Assembly: GCF_032854445.1 (NCBI RefSeq)
Contig: NC_088304.1
Span: 14,831,704 to 14,895,703 of the forward strand
Source of the DNA: Liolophura sinensis
Taxonomy: Eukaryota > Mollusca > Polyplacophora > Chitonida > Chitonidae
Reading direction: 5' to 3'
DNA: 64,000 bases
The notes below the pieces were generated by a model that was not told where the DNA came from, made no database searches, and worked only from the letters and a program-made list of their open reading frames with translations. Positions 34,150 to 45,764 of the stretch are shown here, piece after piece. How positions within the stretch are numbered: position 1 is the stretch's first letter; each line of letters opens with the position of its first letter. Both the position numbers and the translations under genes were made by a program.

Positions 34150-34990
34150 AAACCCAAAACATCACTGCATCATGAAACAAAAGCATCACCTACAGTGAGA
34201 ACCCCAAAACAACAATGCATCATGAAACAAAAGCATCACCTACAGTAAATACCCAAAACATCACTGCATCATGAAACAAAAGCATCACCTACAGTAAAAA
34301 CCCAAAACATCACTGCATCATGAAACAAAAGCATCACCTACAGTGAGAACCCCAAAACAACAATGCATCATGAAACAAAAGCATCACCTACAGTAAAAAC
34401 CCAAAACATCACTGCATCATGAAACAAAAGCATCACTTACAGTAAAAACCCAAAACATCAGTGCATCATGAAACAAAAGCATCACCTACAGTAAAAACCC
34501 AAAACATCACTGCATCATGAAACAAAAGCATCACTTACAGTAAAAACCCAAAACATCACTGCATCATGAAACAAAAGCATCACTTACAGTAAAAACCCAA
34601 AACATCACTGCATCATGAAACAAAAGCATCACCTACAGTAAAAACCCAAAACATCACTGCATCATGAAACAAAAGCATCACCTACAGTAAATATCCAAAA
34701 CATCACTGCATCATGAAACAAAAGCATCACCTACAGTAAAAACCCAAAACATCACTGCATCATGAAACAAAAGCATCACCTACAGTAAAAACCCAAAACA
34801 TCACTGCATCATGAAACAAAAGCATCACTTACAGTAAAAACCCAAAACATCACTGCATCATGAAACAATAGCATCACCTACAGAGAAAACCCCAAAACAT
34901 CACTGCATCATGAAACAAAAGCATCACCTACAGTAAATACCCAAAACATCACTGCATCATGAAACAAAAGCATCACTTACAGTAAATATC
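34150..34990. repeat. 48/49-bp minisatellite, about 17 copies
   Basis: Unit CCCAAAACATCACTGCATCA then tgaaacaaaagcatcacctacagtaaaaa. Copies are very homogeneous, with a recurring AACAACAATG variant near 34211 and 34360, so blocks have been copied together. Confidence 0.95.
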
Positions 34991-34999
34991 CCAGATGGA

Positions 35000-35795
35000 A
35001 GAATGCTATATAGCCTAACACTTTTTTTATATCCGCTGTTAAAACAAATCCAATAGGACTAACTATCCCTAAATAAATATTTCCATTTACCCAGATGTAT
35101 TTTAAACTTCATTCCCTTAGGGCAAAAATTAAATTGAAGAAAATGTGAAAATAATGAAGAGTGCTGGGTTTATACGAAAAGAAACGGATTGCGGTCTTAA
35201 CATGGTTACATAGACTTCCTCACATAACCAATATACAGTATGGCATGATGCTCCACCTGCCGGAGAAATAAGTCAACAGCTCCATATTTCCCATAGCATT
35301 TATTCCACTGTCCAGATTCCACAAGCTAACAAAATACATTCTGGATGTTAATTGACACTTGGATACGACGAACATGTGATTGATTGATTTACTCTGTACT
35401 CAGTTCACAACAGTGTGTAAGAAGAGGCATTTAAAACTGGCTCGTGTATCCACCGGAAATGTTTGCACCTTACCAGCTGTGTCTGGACATCCGGGCTATT
35501 CGACTGTTACGCCAGTACACGGGAATGTTGTATGTATACAGGAAGATTCGCATCCTATACCGGATACTGTTTTCCGTACGAGGCCATCGCATAAAGAAAC
35601 GGCAAGTGCCTTGCGATAAATCACTGAGACGTACAACACCAGGACGAAAAACTCAAGTAGAACCTTAAAACTTAATTTCTATAAAGTTTATAAATTCGTT
35701 TTGTGTACCTGTGTGGACAGATTGACTCTCTACGCGAAATAGGGTTCTCTTACATTATGCTGAAAACTATTATTGTACATGAATCTTGAGTAACA
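35000..35795. other. no secure gene
   Basis: The plus-strand stretch 35430-35670 is open in two frames at once and has slightly gene-like composition, but no start, splice site or domain decides between them. Confidence 0.35.
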
Positions 35796-35798
35796 TAC

Positions 35799-35996
35799 CG
35801 TACTGAACGTTGCCATTTGTGGGTTTTTAAGATTGACAAATAAACAGTCCAAAGATTGTGGAACATCACAAATCTTGCCGGGTATTTTCAAGCGTTTACC
35901 CACCAAAGCCAAATGGATAAATGGCTCTTCTGCATTTTCTGATAAAGTCGTTTTATGCATCGTAATTTCTAGGGTCGAATAACTTAAGCAGGGCAT
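35799..35996 (-). CDS. possible first coding exon of an unidentified gene
   Basis: From an ATG at 35994-35996 the minus strand is open for 66 codons and ends exactly at a donor (ACG followed by GTATGT) in phase 0. An in-frame stop lies five codons upstream, consistent with a true start. The predicted segment is mixed in composition with no signal peptide, membrane span or motif I recognise. No next exon was found; the 49-bp array would fall in its first intron. Confidence 0.3.
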
Positions 35997-36068
35997 TGAT
36001 GTTGAACCTTACCAATTAAAATGCATAATCGATATTGAATCAGACTTTGACATACGAAGCTTAGCTGT

Positions 36069-36241
36069 TATTTATTTATTCATTTTGATTGGTGTTTTAC
36101 GACGTATTCAAGAATATTTCACTTATACGACGGTGGCCAGTATTATAGAAGAAAACGGGCAGAGACCTGGGAAAACTCACGACCATCCGCAGGTTGGTGC
36201 AAGACCTTCCACGGCCGGAGAGGGAGCCAGCACGAGCTGGC
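36069..36241 (-). mobile_element. SINE-A, head-truncated
   Basis: Tail TTTATTTATTCATTTTGATT, 3' block and central block, ending CCAGCACGAGCTGG. Confidence 0.88.
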
Positions 36242-36244
36242 ATA

Positions 36245-37140
36245 GCTATAAACCAGAAAGCATAAATGCCAGTTGGAGACTTGAGGTTAAGACAAAAACT
36301 TGTTCTTTCGCATCATTTATGACAGGGATAGTTTTATCTCAATGGCTGTGTTCGTCTCACTACAGCACATTGGTCCTACAAAATTTTACGGCATGTCATT
36401 TTTAATGTATTAAATCTGAAATATCATTCAACACTCTAAAGGTACAAGCCCTAGGACAGAAAAAATCGGGAAGGTTAAGGAATGTCTCCCTCTGAATTTT
36501 GATCCCTAGGTTGTCCTTGTGGGCGTTGAATATCGAAATTATTCTGGACTAGTGTGATCATCAAAATTGTGTTAATCCTAGTTAGACAATATCATAAAAA
36601 ATCTGTGCTTTTTGTCGTCGTATGACGAGAACAAAAGTAACAATTTGCATCTATTGAAAAAAATGTCTCAAGGCAGGTTTATGCCTAAATACTTTCCGCC
36701 AAATTCTGCTGAAAGCAAACTTAATGGGACCCAGGAGATACTTTGGGTTTGCAGGTCATGTAGAGCCAAGAAATACACATGTGTCCGGTGGTGGATGCTA
36801 AGTTTGGAAAAATATTTCAAGTGAAGACTAATTTTTCGAAACACAGTCTGGATACAATTAATTAAACATGTTACAATGATGTGTGTTTTTTTTTCCATTA
36901 TAATACAGGATACCTTACATTTAATTATTCTCGGCTTATTTGAAGCCGTTGAGTACAATTTCCCATATTTTCCACAAGTAAACGTACATTCACGGTGACA
37001 CAATGCTCATCTATTAAGTCAAGGTCAGAAAGAAGATCACCGTAGGCCCTTCCAAATACACGCAATATTACAACCAGAAATAGTTAATTATCATTGCTTA
37101 GTTGTGCCTTGCCCTTTTGTGCAAAGTCATCTCTCCTTCT
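36245..37140. other. no gene recognised
   Basis: AT-rich; frames at 36612 (plus) and 36668-37003 (minus) oppose each other with no support. Confidence 0.35.
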
Positions 37141-37142
37141 CC

Positions 37143-37561
37143 TTAAAGTTGCTTATGGTAGGCCTTGACAGAAGGGATGATTAGCTGGCCATCATTCATC
37201 CATGTCGAGTCTTTCCCCCATAGAGGAAAAACGGTCCGCCCAAAAATATACTCCTTGGAATGGGGGTAGCGCCAAGAACCTCGGTAGATCCGAGAACGAC
37301 GGTTGACTTTCGGCAAAAAGTAAAATGGCCTTCTCTTGTTGTCAAGGGACGAATCGTGTTCTCCCAAGATTAGTGATTGCGGGTCCAGCAATCGTGACAT
37401 GAGGCCTCTATGCCGTGTTTGTTCACTCGCTGACCTCTTGAAGCTGCCAGTCTCCACACGTATCACACACTCGTCGTACGTCTTGTGCCCCTGGACAATG
37501 AAACGATATCTCGGCGGGTCCTGGAACCGTATATTGGAGAGGACACTTTCCGGTACCTGAC
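37143..37561 (-). CDS. terminal coding exon of an unidentified protein
   Basis: After a pyrimidine-rich acceptor (TTCTGTGCTTATTCTTTGCAG region, AG at 37562-37563) the minus strand is open for 138 codons, followed by TAA at 37143. GC and codon use are distinctly more coding-like than the surroundings. The product is basic and polar, rich in Arg, Tyr, Trp and Pro (for example RRSRIYRGSWRYPHSKEY), with no membrane span, signal or repeat. I do not recognise the family. Short Arg/Tyr-rich proteins of this look include axonemal inner proteins, but this is only an impression. Upstream exons must lie above 37561; none was identified. Confidence 0.5.
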
Positions 37562-37767
37562 CTGCAAAGAATAAGCACAGAAAGTCACACATCAGAACGA
37601 AGTATCGTTACTTTTTGACCCACTAATACTTGGTATGTAATGTGAGAGGACTCCAAGCCTATCAGCATGTTTGGCACACAAGACTTCAAAGGACTTGACG
37701 TTATTGTACAAACATCTCCTCCGTAACATATCCACTTACTACGCATTTGGGAAACAGACATTTGTAT

Positions 37768-37918
37768 TAGAGCCGTAGACCAAAGTGGACGTTCTATTTT
37801 AATAATCGCATGACCAGTTCACACAATTCACCATAGAACTTAGAAAGTATATAAAATACGAAATTATGATGCACCCATTCAAAGAGAAGCAACCAGCAGT
37901 TTTCATTCTCGCTTTAGG
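37768..37918. repeat. dispersed repeat I, copy 1 (short)
   Basis: GCCGTAGACCAAAGTGGACG, then TTCACACAATTCACCATAGA and a late CAAAGAGAAGCA block, in the same order as copies at 38250 and 46480. Confidence 0.65.
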
Positions 37919-38249
37919 GTTTTATGTGAAAATTGGAAATTCTTGTCGAAAAGGTATAATGTGTTAAGCAGTGATAAGGCCACGCCCCACTGGCACTAGG
38001 TACATGCATCGCTGCCATAGGAAGGCCCACATTTCACGGCCAGACTATGTCATGATTTTCAGGCATGTTTTCTCACAGGTGGGCACATTTGTTCATACGG
38101 TATAAGGAATGTTTTGGTTCTCGTTGCAGCATTAAATGTTAACAATATTAGGTGCTCAAATTATTTCGGGCCTTTTGTCATGTACACATCTTGGAAAATT
38201 ACTGGTGAGTGTTGAATGAATCTTTTCGTCGAAAGAGAAATTCACATAG

Positions 38250-38530
38250 TAGCCGTTAACCAAGGTGGACGTTCCAGGTCAATAATCGCAAGGCGAATTC
38301 CCAAAACAACGAATAACTGAAACCACCAAAGAAGTAAGAAAGTACATAAAGTACGAAAATAGGACACAATCATGCAAAGAGAAGCAGTCAAGAGTATTCA
38401 ATGAAGTTGGAAAGACGTAAGTATGCTGCAGGTGAAGGAATGAAATCGGTATTCCAATCATGTAGCATGATAGTACATATGATGTCGATAATAAAATAAA
38501 ATGTCTCTCAGTTGCGCTTTGAGAGCAAAC
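38250..38530. repeat. dispersed repeat I, copy 2
   Basis: TAGCCGTTAACCAAGGTGGA, CAATAATCGCAAGGCGAATT, CCCAAAACAACGAATAACTG and GTAGCATGATAGTACATATG. The fullest alignment partner of 46480-46750. Confidence 0.7.
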
Positions 38531-38534
38531 AGGA

Positions 38535-39015
38535 AGCTCTGTCCATATTTACTTACAAGAGAATTAAACTAATTGTAAAACTTAAGAAACTTAGAGTCCA
38601 GGTCTTTCATGGGATAACATCATGCAGTAATAACTTGTGACATTGATTGAAATCGTCACATAATGGAATTCCATTATGAGCATCTGAGGCCGATTCCACA
38701 AAGCTCTTTCTGACTTAAGCCAAAATTTAAAACCCTGCAAGATGCTTACTTTTTGGTACCAGAAATTGAAATTTTAGTTCTTGGAATTGGCCCCAGGACA
38801 CACACAACCTTTATTACACATTTGTAATTGCGGTCTTCTAATGTAAGATGATAACTTGGATTTTGGACAGGCCACATCGGTTACATATGTGTGAATGAGT
38901 TTTACATATAGAATTACATGTGCAAGCCCATATTACAAATGTAAAAGTGTGCACTCTTTGTTGTCGTTGTTGTCACTACTAGTAGTTGTACTGTTATCAT
39001 TATGTGAGCCGATAT
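38535..39015. other. no gene recognised
   Basis: Positions 38692-38800 have ends resembling MITE-G (CCGATTCCACAAAGCTC; GGAATTGGCCCCAGG), so this may be a diverged copy. Nothing else is supported. Confidence 0.4.
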
Positions 39016-39039
39016 TATTATTATTATTATCATTATTAA

Positions 39040-39076
<37 letters not shown>
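39016..39076. repeat. (ATT)n trinucleotide tract
   Basis: ATT repeats interrupted by TCATT and AATATT. The leucine-rich frame across it is compositional. Confidence 0.95.
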
Positions 39077-39077
<1 letters not shown>

Positions 39078-39079
39078 CG

Positions 39080-39735
39080 ATGTGCGTTTTGTGCAGCTTT
39101 TGAAAACTACAGTAGCTAATGTCATGCTTTGCAAATCGAAGTTAAACGAACCTAGAATATGTCCTATCCGCAAGCTAGGACTGAACTAACTGCGCATGTC
39201 TTTAATCGATGGCCAGACAGGTATTAACCACCCGGTCAAGGCCTACACCTCACATCTTCTGTCAGTTCGAAGATTCTACTTCAGGGACATATCTTATTTG
39301 AGGCCTTACTGTGAATAGATAAATTTCATTCTAGTATCCTAGTTACATACTGACCCAAGCATTCCTGTAATATCAGACTCAGGTCCAAAAGGATAGTTTC
39401 ATCAAATCCAATTGATCGTAGCATAGCGTTCTTCCCAGAGGAAGGCCACCAAATCTCAGTTTTATCTCTGTAAACTGACCCATCCTACATTATTAATTAA
39501 CTGGCCACTGTGTTCGTTCCAGTGTTAAAGATTTCCAAATCGGCCTACAAAGCCATCTTCAATTCCACTACATACAAGATTTGCCATTCATGAGCTGTCC
39601 CACTATTCATTGAGTTCCTTGAGCTTCTCACCAGTAACGACCAGTAATATGTGAAATGCAGGAGAACCATACGTTGACAACATAGTTATTCCGATATTAA
39701 CAAATTGTTCACCCCCTCTACCTCTCATCTCATAA
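39080..39735. other. no gene recognised
   Basis: No repeat, frame or splice-supported exon seen. Confidence 0.4.
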
Positions 39736-39737
39736 TT

Positions 39738-39992
39738 AGAAGGCCAGGACCAAGTTTTTCGAAGGCGTAGGCCTATTAGCTAATACTAATATTAAGTCAT
39801 ATTTTGTATTTCAAATTTTAACCCAACTCAGTAACCAATGCAGTTGTCCTAACTCAAAGTATAACAGCAGGGGACTTTGTTTCATGTTTAAAAATACTGT
39901 TGTGCAATAAGTTTTTGGGCTGACTACAAAGTTGAAGACTTGGTTTTAAGTTAATACTGGTATTAAGTCTTTCTACAGTTTTGAATACCCAC
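39738..39992. mobile_element. MITE-G copy
   Basis: Left end GGCCAGGACCAAGTTTTTCG with TTAGCTAATACTAATATTAAG; right end TAAGTCTTTCTACAGTTTTG. The left and middle blocks align with 55680-55955. Confidence 0.65.
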
Positions 39993-40039
39993 TCTCTCAT
40001 GAGTACAAAGTTTAACCGTTATACACCTTAATTCTTTTT

Positions 40040-41752
40040 ATATACCCTGCAGAAGCTGTATTGTTTATCAGCTTTATATTAACCCTGCACAAGCTGCATT
40101 GTTTATCAGCTGTATGTTTACCATGCAGAAGCTGTATTGATTATCACCTTTTATATTTACCCTGCACAAGCTGTATTGTTTATCAGCTGTATGTTTACCA
40201 TGTAGAAGCTGTATTGATTATCACCTTTTATATTTACCCTGCAGAGGCCCTATTGGTGATTAGCTTTATATTTACCCTGCAGAGACTGTATTGGTTATCG
40301 GCTTTATATTTATCCTGCAGAGGCTGCATTGGTTATCGGCATTATATTTACCCTACAGAGACTGTATTGGTTATCAGCTATATGTTTACCCTGCAGAGGC
40401 TGTATTGGTTATCGGCTTTATATTTACCCTGCAAAGGCTGTATTTGTTATCGGCTTTATATTTACCCTGTAGAGACTGTATTGGTTATCGGCTTTATATT
40501 TACCCTGCAGAGACTGTATTGGTTATGGGCTTTTTATTTACCCTGCAGAAACTGTATTGGTTATCAGCTATATGTTTACCCTGCAGAGGCTGTATTTGTT
40601 ATCGGCTTTATATTTACCCTGCAGAGACTGTATTGGTTATCGGCTTTATATTTATCCTGCAGAGGCTGCATTGGTTATCGGCATTATATTTACCCTACAG
40701 AGACTGTATTGGTTATCAGCTATATGTTTACCCTGCAGAGGCTGCAATGGTTATCGGCTTTATATTTACCCTGCAGAGACTGTATTGGTTATCGGCTTTA
40801 TATTTATCCTGCAGAGGCTGCATTGGTTATCGGCATTATATTTACCCTGCAGAGACTGTATTGGTTATCAGCTATATGTTTACCCTGCAGAGGCTGTATT
40901 GGTTATCGGCTTTATATTTACCCTGCAGAGACTGTATTGGTTATGGGCTTTTTATTTACCCTGCAGAAACTGTATTGGTTATCAGCTATATGTTTACCCT
41001 GCAGAGGCTGTATTGGTTATCGGCTTTATATTTACCCTGCAGAGGCTGTATTTGTTATCGGCTTTATATTTACCCTGCTGAGACTGTATTGGCTATCAGC
41101 TATATGTTTACCCTGCAGAGGCTGTATTGGTTATCGGCTGTATATTTACCCTGCAGAGGCTGTATTGGTTATCGGCTTTATATTTACCCTGCGGAGATTG
41201 CATTGGTTATCATCTATATGTTTGCCCTGCAGAGGCTGTATTGGTTATCGGCTTTATATTTACCCTGCAGAGGCTGTATTGGTTATCGGCTTTATATTTA
41301 CCCTGTAGAGGCTGTATTGGTTATCGGCTTTATATTTATCCTGCAGAGGCTGTATTGGTTATTAGCTTTATATTTACCCTGCAGAGGCTGTATTGGTTAT
41401 CGGCTGAATATTTACCCTGCAGAGGCTGCAATGGTTATCAGCTTTATATTTACCCTGCGGAGATTGCATTGGTTATCAGCTATATGTTTACCCTGCAGAG
41501 GCTGTATTGGTTATCGGCTGCATATTTGCCGTGCAGAGGCTGTATTGGTTTTTGACTTTATATTTATCCTGCAGAGACTGCAATGGTTATCGGCTTTATA
41601 TTTACCCTGTAGAGGCTGTATTGGTTATCGGCTGTATATTTGCCGTGCAAAGGCTGTATTGGTTATCGGCTGTATATTTACCCTGCAGAGGCTGCAATGG
41701 TTATCGGCTTTATATTTACCCTGTAGAGGCTGTATTGGTTATCGGCTATTGT
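40040..41752. repeat. 38-bp minisatellite, about 45 copies, open in all forward frames
   Basis: Unit TTTACCCTGCAGAGGCTGTA then ttggttatcggctttata, in 38-base register (for example 41111 to 41149). The unit contains no stop in any forward frame, and 38 is not a multiple of 3. Each frame therefore cycles through all three and reads a 38-residue repeat, giving apparent proteins of 415 codons (40061-41308) and 494 codons (40291-41775). Higher-order blocks of variant units recur, for example TTATGGGCTTTTTATTTACC near 40522 and 40931. I treat it as satellite DNA, not a gene. Confidence 0.95.
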
Positions 41753-41869
41753 TTAGTACAGACGGATTTCTTTGATTGTTTGATTATGTATTTGTTTTTA
41801 TTATAGGGGGGGGAGTAGTATGGCTGGCGACATCATAGCATGCTTCGACCTTATCATTCTGGCCCCGAT

Positions 41870-42006
41870 TTATATTTATCTGTTTATTTAACTGATCAGT
41901 GTTTTACACCGTATTCACGCATATTTCACTTATACGACAGAGGAAACAAAGCAGCGCCCGTTGGAAACTTATGACCATCCGCGGGTTGCTGAGAGACCTT
42001 TCCAGG
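41870..42006 (-). mobile_element. SINE-A, degenerate and truncated
   Basis: GATCAGTGTTTTACACCGTA, TTTCACTTATACGACAG, then a shortened central block to GAGAGACCTTTCCAGG. Confidence 0.8.
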
Positions 42007-42009
42007 TAC

Positions 42010-44490
42010 CTAATTTATATTCACTGCAGTGCCAAGCTAAATTTGGTATGAGAGCCAGGTATGAGAGCCTATGGTAGGCTGGAACTAGGTCGACCAGTGC
42101 TTATCTTATTCCGGTCTGCTTAAGGTCAAGCTAGGAAGTACACAGATTGCCAATTTTTAAGTCTTAATCTTGATCCAACTTGGAATTAATCCCTTGCCTG
42201 ACTTATAAGAGACAGACGCTTGTATGGTAGTGATTTCGCGCTGTTTAGATATAGGGACGAAATACTGTACTTACATGCGAATATAAAATGACCTAGACAG
42301 TTACACGTAGGGTTTTTTCTGTGTTGAATTGGTAGATGCCAACGTGGGTATTAAGTGATACGCGAAGTAAAATGACGTAAGCCTTTCAACCTTTCAAGGA
42401 TCCCAAGAGCTTGATAACATGAAGGCAAACATATGGAACAATCTTTGACTAGGGATCCTATAAAAAAGGTTTTTAATATAAGTACAAAACAAATATATAG
42501 ATAGTTTGTTCCTAAGGAGTGTCCTTTAAGCCTTAGTCTAGAATATGACAATGGATATCGCCAATTACCCAAGGAAAATCTTGATTTCAAGCCGCAGATG
42601 AACAAAGAAAAGCTGGATTTGAACACCTGGCATCAATGATTATTCGGATTCCGGAAGAATTTATTATTGATATACGAACCAGCCAGAGAGCTCCGGTGCT
42701 TCCGTGTAATTCAATGGTACAGTTACAGTATACCCACAAAGAAGCCAAATGTTTCGAATCTCCATGAAGGTGAGTTAGCAGCAAAACCACCTGGAAGCAG
42801 TCATTGTCTGATAACGAGAAGATCCCATTGCCAAAATCAGATTTATTGACGAAATATCCTCCCAACATGGGAAGGAGGAATGCGTACTAAATGAAAAGGA
42901 CCCGCTGAGTTCGGTGCATTTTCCCATGCCTACCATCACCTACTGCCTGCACCTATGCAGGCGGAGACGAAGTCGAAAAGCACCTCTGAAAGATGACACT
43001 CCGCCCTTGAAGTTCGCCTAGGCGAACTCAAAGAAAGTTTGGACGTTTGAAAAGGGAAGAGAGATGAAACTCTTGGGTGGGGTATCTCACGTTTTTGTTT
43101 CTGTTTTTGTCTATCAAATTTTCATGCCGCATTACGTACACAGGAACAGCGCCAGTCTGTTAGTACCAATAGTATGTCACTCTAAATGGCTAAAAAGGAA
43201 AAATGGCTTCTCAAAATGGGTGACTAGGTAAAGAGAATCATTTGCTATTTATTCTGTTGTAAAATGTTTTAGACCCCATCTGGAAAACTTCTTTGAAAAT
43301 GAATTCAAATTTAGTGGCTGACTTTAGAACTGTAATTTATTAGACGTCAATGAACTAGAATTACTCGAGAAATGCGTAGTCGTCATATTTAATACATTTA
43401 CATACACATTTACATACATATTTAAGACGCCTATTGCCTGTATTAGCAGACGCCTATTGACTCGAAAAGCTATCGCCCTTCGCCCGGAACCTGAGAACCT
43501 CCTGTGCTAAATTCGAACTCCCCGACTCATTGGTTAAGCGATCAGACGCTATAGACGGCGGACCTACAATCAGTCGCGCCGATTTACGAAACTTGAGAAG
43601 AGCTTAGGTGTAGAGCTAACACACCGGAAACTGGCCAGGCTCATATCGCTGACAAATGCTCATCACGTGACAAGAGATTACCGGCCATTGATGTCTATTA
43701 GTGGCTGGATGTAAATAATGCATATTTGCGTCAGCTTTCGCGATGTTGCTTCACCACGATACACAAAATCGCATGGATAAATCACCATGGGACCATGATA
43801 GAACATTCGTTAATCCCCACATGGTTATGACAAAGCATAGGCTGTGTGTGTGTGTGTGTGTGGGGGGGGGGGTAACCTTATTGTTAGTATTTTCAACAAA
43901 GAAGAACAATTCCTATGACCAGCGCAAATATCAGACAGTCTCCCGAGGCGCCGCAATTAGTACGTGCTATCTTGTTTACCTGTTATGTGCTCGAATATGT
44001 GCTTTGCAGGTATATTTCTGCTATTGCACCTCAGAATGGGCTTATAAAAGACGGCATAGATGAAAAGTTTAATGTATTACTTGATGTTTGCGAAACACGA
44101 CATAACGTACCTGGTTAGCACGAGTAAATAAAACATTTAAAAGAAAAGACATCAAATAAATATAACCTTAGTTATTTCAGAAAAGACGTGGAAACTGATC
44201 GTAACGGCCATCTTTTTTTCTGTTTAGCTTTTTAAGTTTATAAATCAATCTTCAATCTGGAATTCTCCGGGTGGGGGGGGACTGAGGTGCAACCGTGTTA
44301 GAGAAACCTGAAATGAGATGTCCCGTCACTCGTACCTTACACTCATATGGCTAAAATGCGAAACAAGATTCCGGTGACGACAGCGGAAAACGTTGAGTTC
44401 TCGGGTTACGGAAATAGCTCGCCACTGATTGATTAAAATTGGTGACATTGCGGCGCTTTTAATTTTGCCAATGTACGTATCATAACCTAC
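42010..44490. other. no gene recognised
   Basis: Overlapping short frames around 42350-42870 on both strands; a donor-like GAAGGTGAGTTAG at about 42767 is not enough to define an exon. An 18-base palindrome is at 43011-43028. A (GT)n and G10 run lie at 43847-43872. Confidence 0.4.
43011..43028. other. 18-base perfect palindrome
   Basis: AGTTCGCCTAGGCGAACT is self-complementary and CpG-containing in an otherwise ordinary stretch. Possible dimeric binding site or hairpin; no partner known. Confidence 0.75.
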
Positions 44491-44496
44491 TTTGAT

Positions 44497-44680
44497 TTAT
44501 TATTTATGTATTTGTTTATTTGATTGGTGTTTTACGCCGTACTGAAGAATATTTCACTTATCCGACGGCGACCAACATTATGGTGGGTGGAAACCGTGCA
44601 GAGGCCGGGAGAAATCCACTACCACCCGCAGGTTGCTGCAGACCTTCCCACGTACGGCCGCAGAGGAAGCCAGCATGACC
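44497..44680 (-). mobile_element. SINE-A, head-truncated
   Basis: Tail, 3' block (ACTGAAGAATATTTCACTTA) and central block, ending GAGGAAGCCAGCATGACC. Confidence 0.9.
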
Positions 44681-44689
44681 TACTTTGAA

Positions 44690-45355
44690 ATGCGACATTT
44701 AGATTATGCAACATCATGGAAATATAAAGGTCCAATTTTCAAACTTTATGCGGGATCCTTTATCCATGCATACGCACATTTAATATATTGCTGTCTGTTT
44801 TATTTTACGGTAATGTGGGTCATGAGTTAATGGAAATGAAATAGCATCGTGTCTCGTTCACTTAAAAAGGAAGAGGCTTAAAACCTTTTGCAACTGAAAC
44901 AGTAAAGTGTCTTTTGAACTAATTTAACTGAAACAGTAACTTGACCTGAGGACTAATTTAAAATTTAATCGTATTGTGTCTTGTCTAACTGAAATAGTAA
45001 CGAATCTTGTGAGCGTATTTAACAAAATAAAATGTTAAATGCCTTTTAAACTGATATTACTTACTTATTTATTTATTAGATTGGTTAAATTCCTGTAATT
45101 GGACTGTACCTGGCAATCAAATTTAACTGACAATAAAATTTAACTGAAATAGTAGCATGCCTATGTTTAATGAGTTAATAAAACTGAAATAGTCACATGA
45201 CTTCTGATGTGATAAAGTTATAAAGTAGCACGTCTTCAGAGGTTATAAAAATAAAATACGAATACATTACACTGACAACGGGCGGTTTAGTATTTGACCT
45301 ATCACCTTTCACTGAGTGTAATGTAATCGACTTCAAAGATTTCCCATTATGAAGG
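44690..45355. other. AT-rich tract with loosely repeated AACTGAAATAGTAAC
   Basis: Between 44895 and 45200 the string AACTGAAA(C/T)AGTAAC or variants recurs about six times at irregular spacing, an old degraded repeat. No gene. Confidence 0.6.
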
Positions 45356-45359
45356 CTAA

Positions 45360-45590
45360 TATTTATTTATTTATTTGATTGGTTTTTCCTCGGTACTCAA
45401 GAATATTTCATTTATACGACAGCGGCCAGCATTATGGTATGATCAAATCAGGCAGAACCAGGGAGAAACCCACGACCATCCGCAGGTTGCTGGAAAGCGG
45501 AAACCAGCATAAGCTGGGAGACCTCACAGCGACAGTATTTGTGAGAGGTTTCTAAACTGGCACACTATCTACCTCTGCCACGGAGGCCCC
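45360..45590 (-). mobile_element. SINE-A, full span but degenerate
   Basis: Tail to head (CTCTGCCACGGAGGCCCC) with small deletions in the central block. Confidence 0.87.
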
Positions 45591-45639
45591 ATAAAGCCTC
45601 ATAGGCCCTACGAAAACTCTGTGCATAACAAGGACGAAC

Positions 45640-45759
45640 GGGTCTCCCCAGGCGATAAACCCGACTACCGTGATATCAGTGAAAAATTACTGAGCACGGC
45701 GTTTAACTCAATAAATAATCAAACAAACAAACCAACAAATAAATAAATAAATAAATAAT
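45640..45759 (+). mobile_element. SINE 3' half with long AAAT/AAAC tail
   Basis: GTGAAAAATTACTGAGCACG then gcgtttaactcaataaata and a tail of over 60 bases. It lies tail-out just beside the minus-strand SINE at 45360. Confidence 0.75.
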
Positions 45760-45764
45760 TACAC

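Noticed and set aside
34150-34990. Regular repeats resembling a CRISPR array
   Set aside because: Adjacent copies have no unique spacers; the whole 49-bp unit is repeated, and the genome is eukaryotic.
40061-41775. Open frames of 415, 494, 174 and 142 codons as repetitive membrane proteins
   Set aside because: They are three readings of the same stop-free 38-bp minisatellite; all frames give the same repeated residues.
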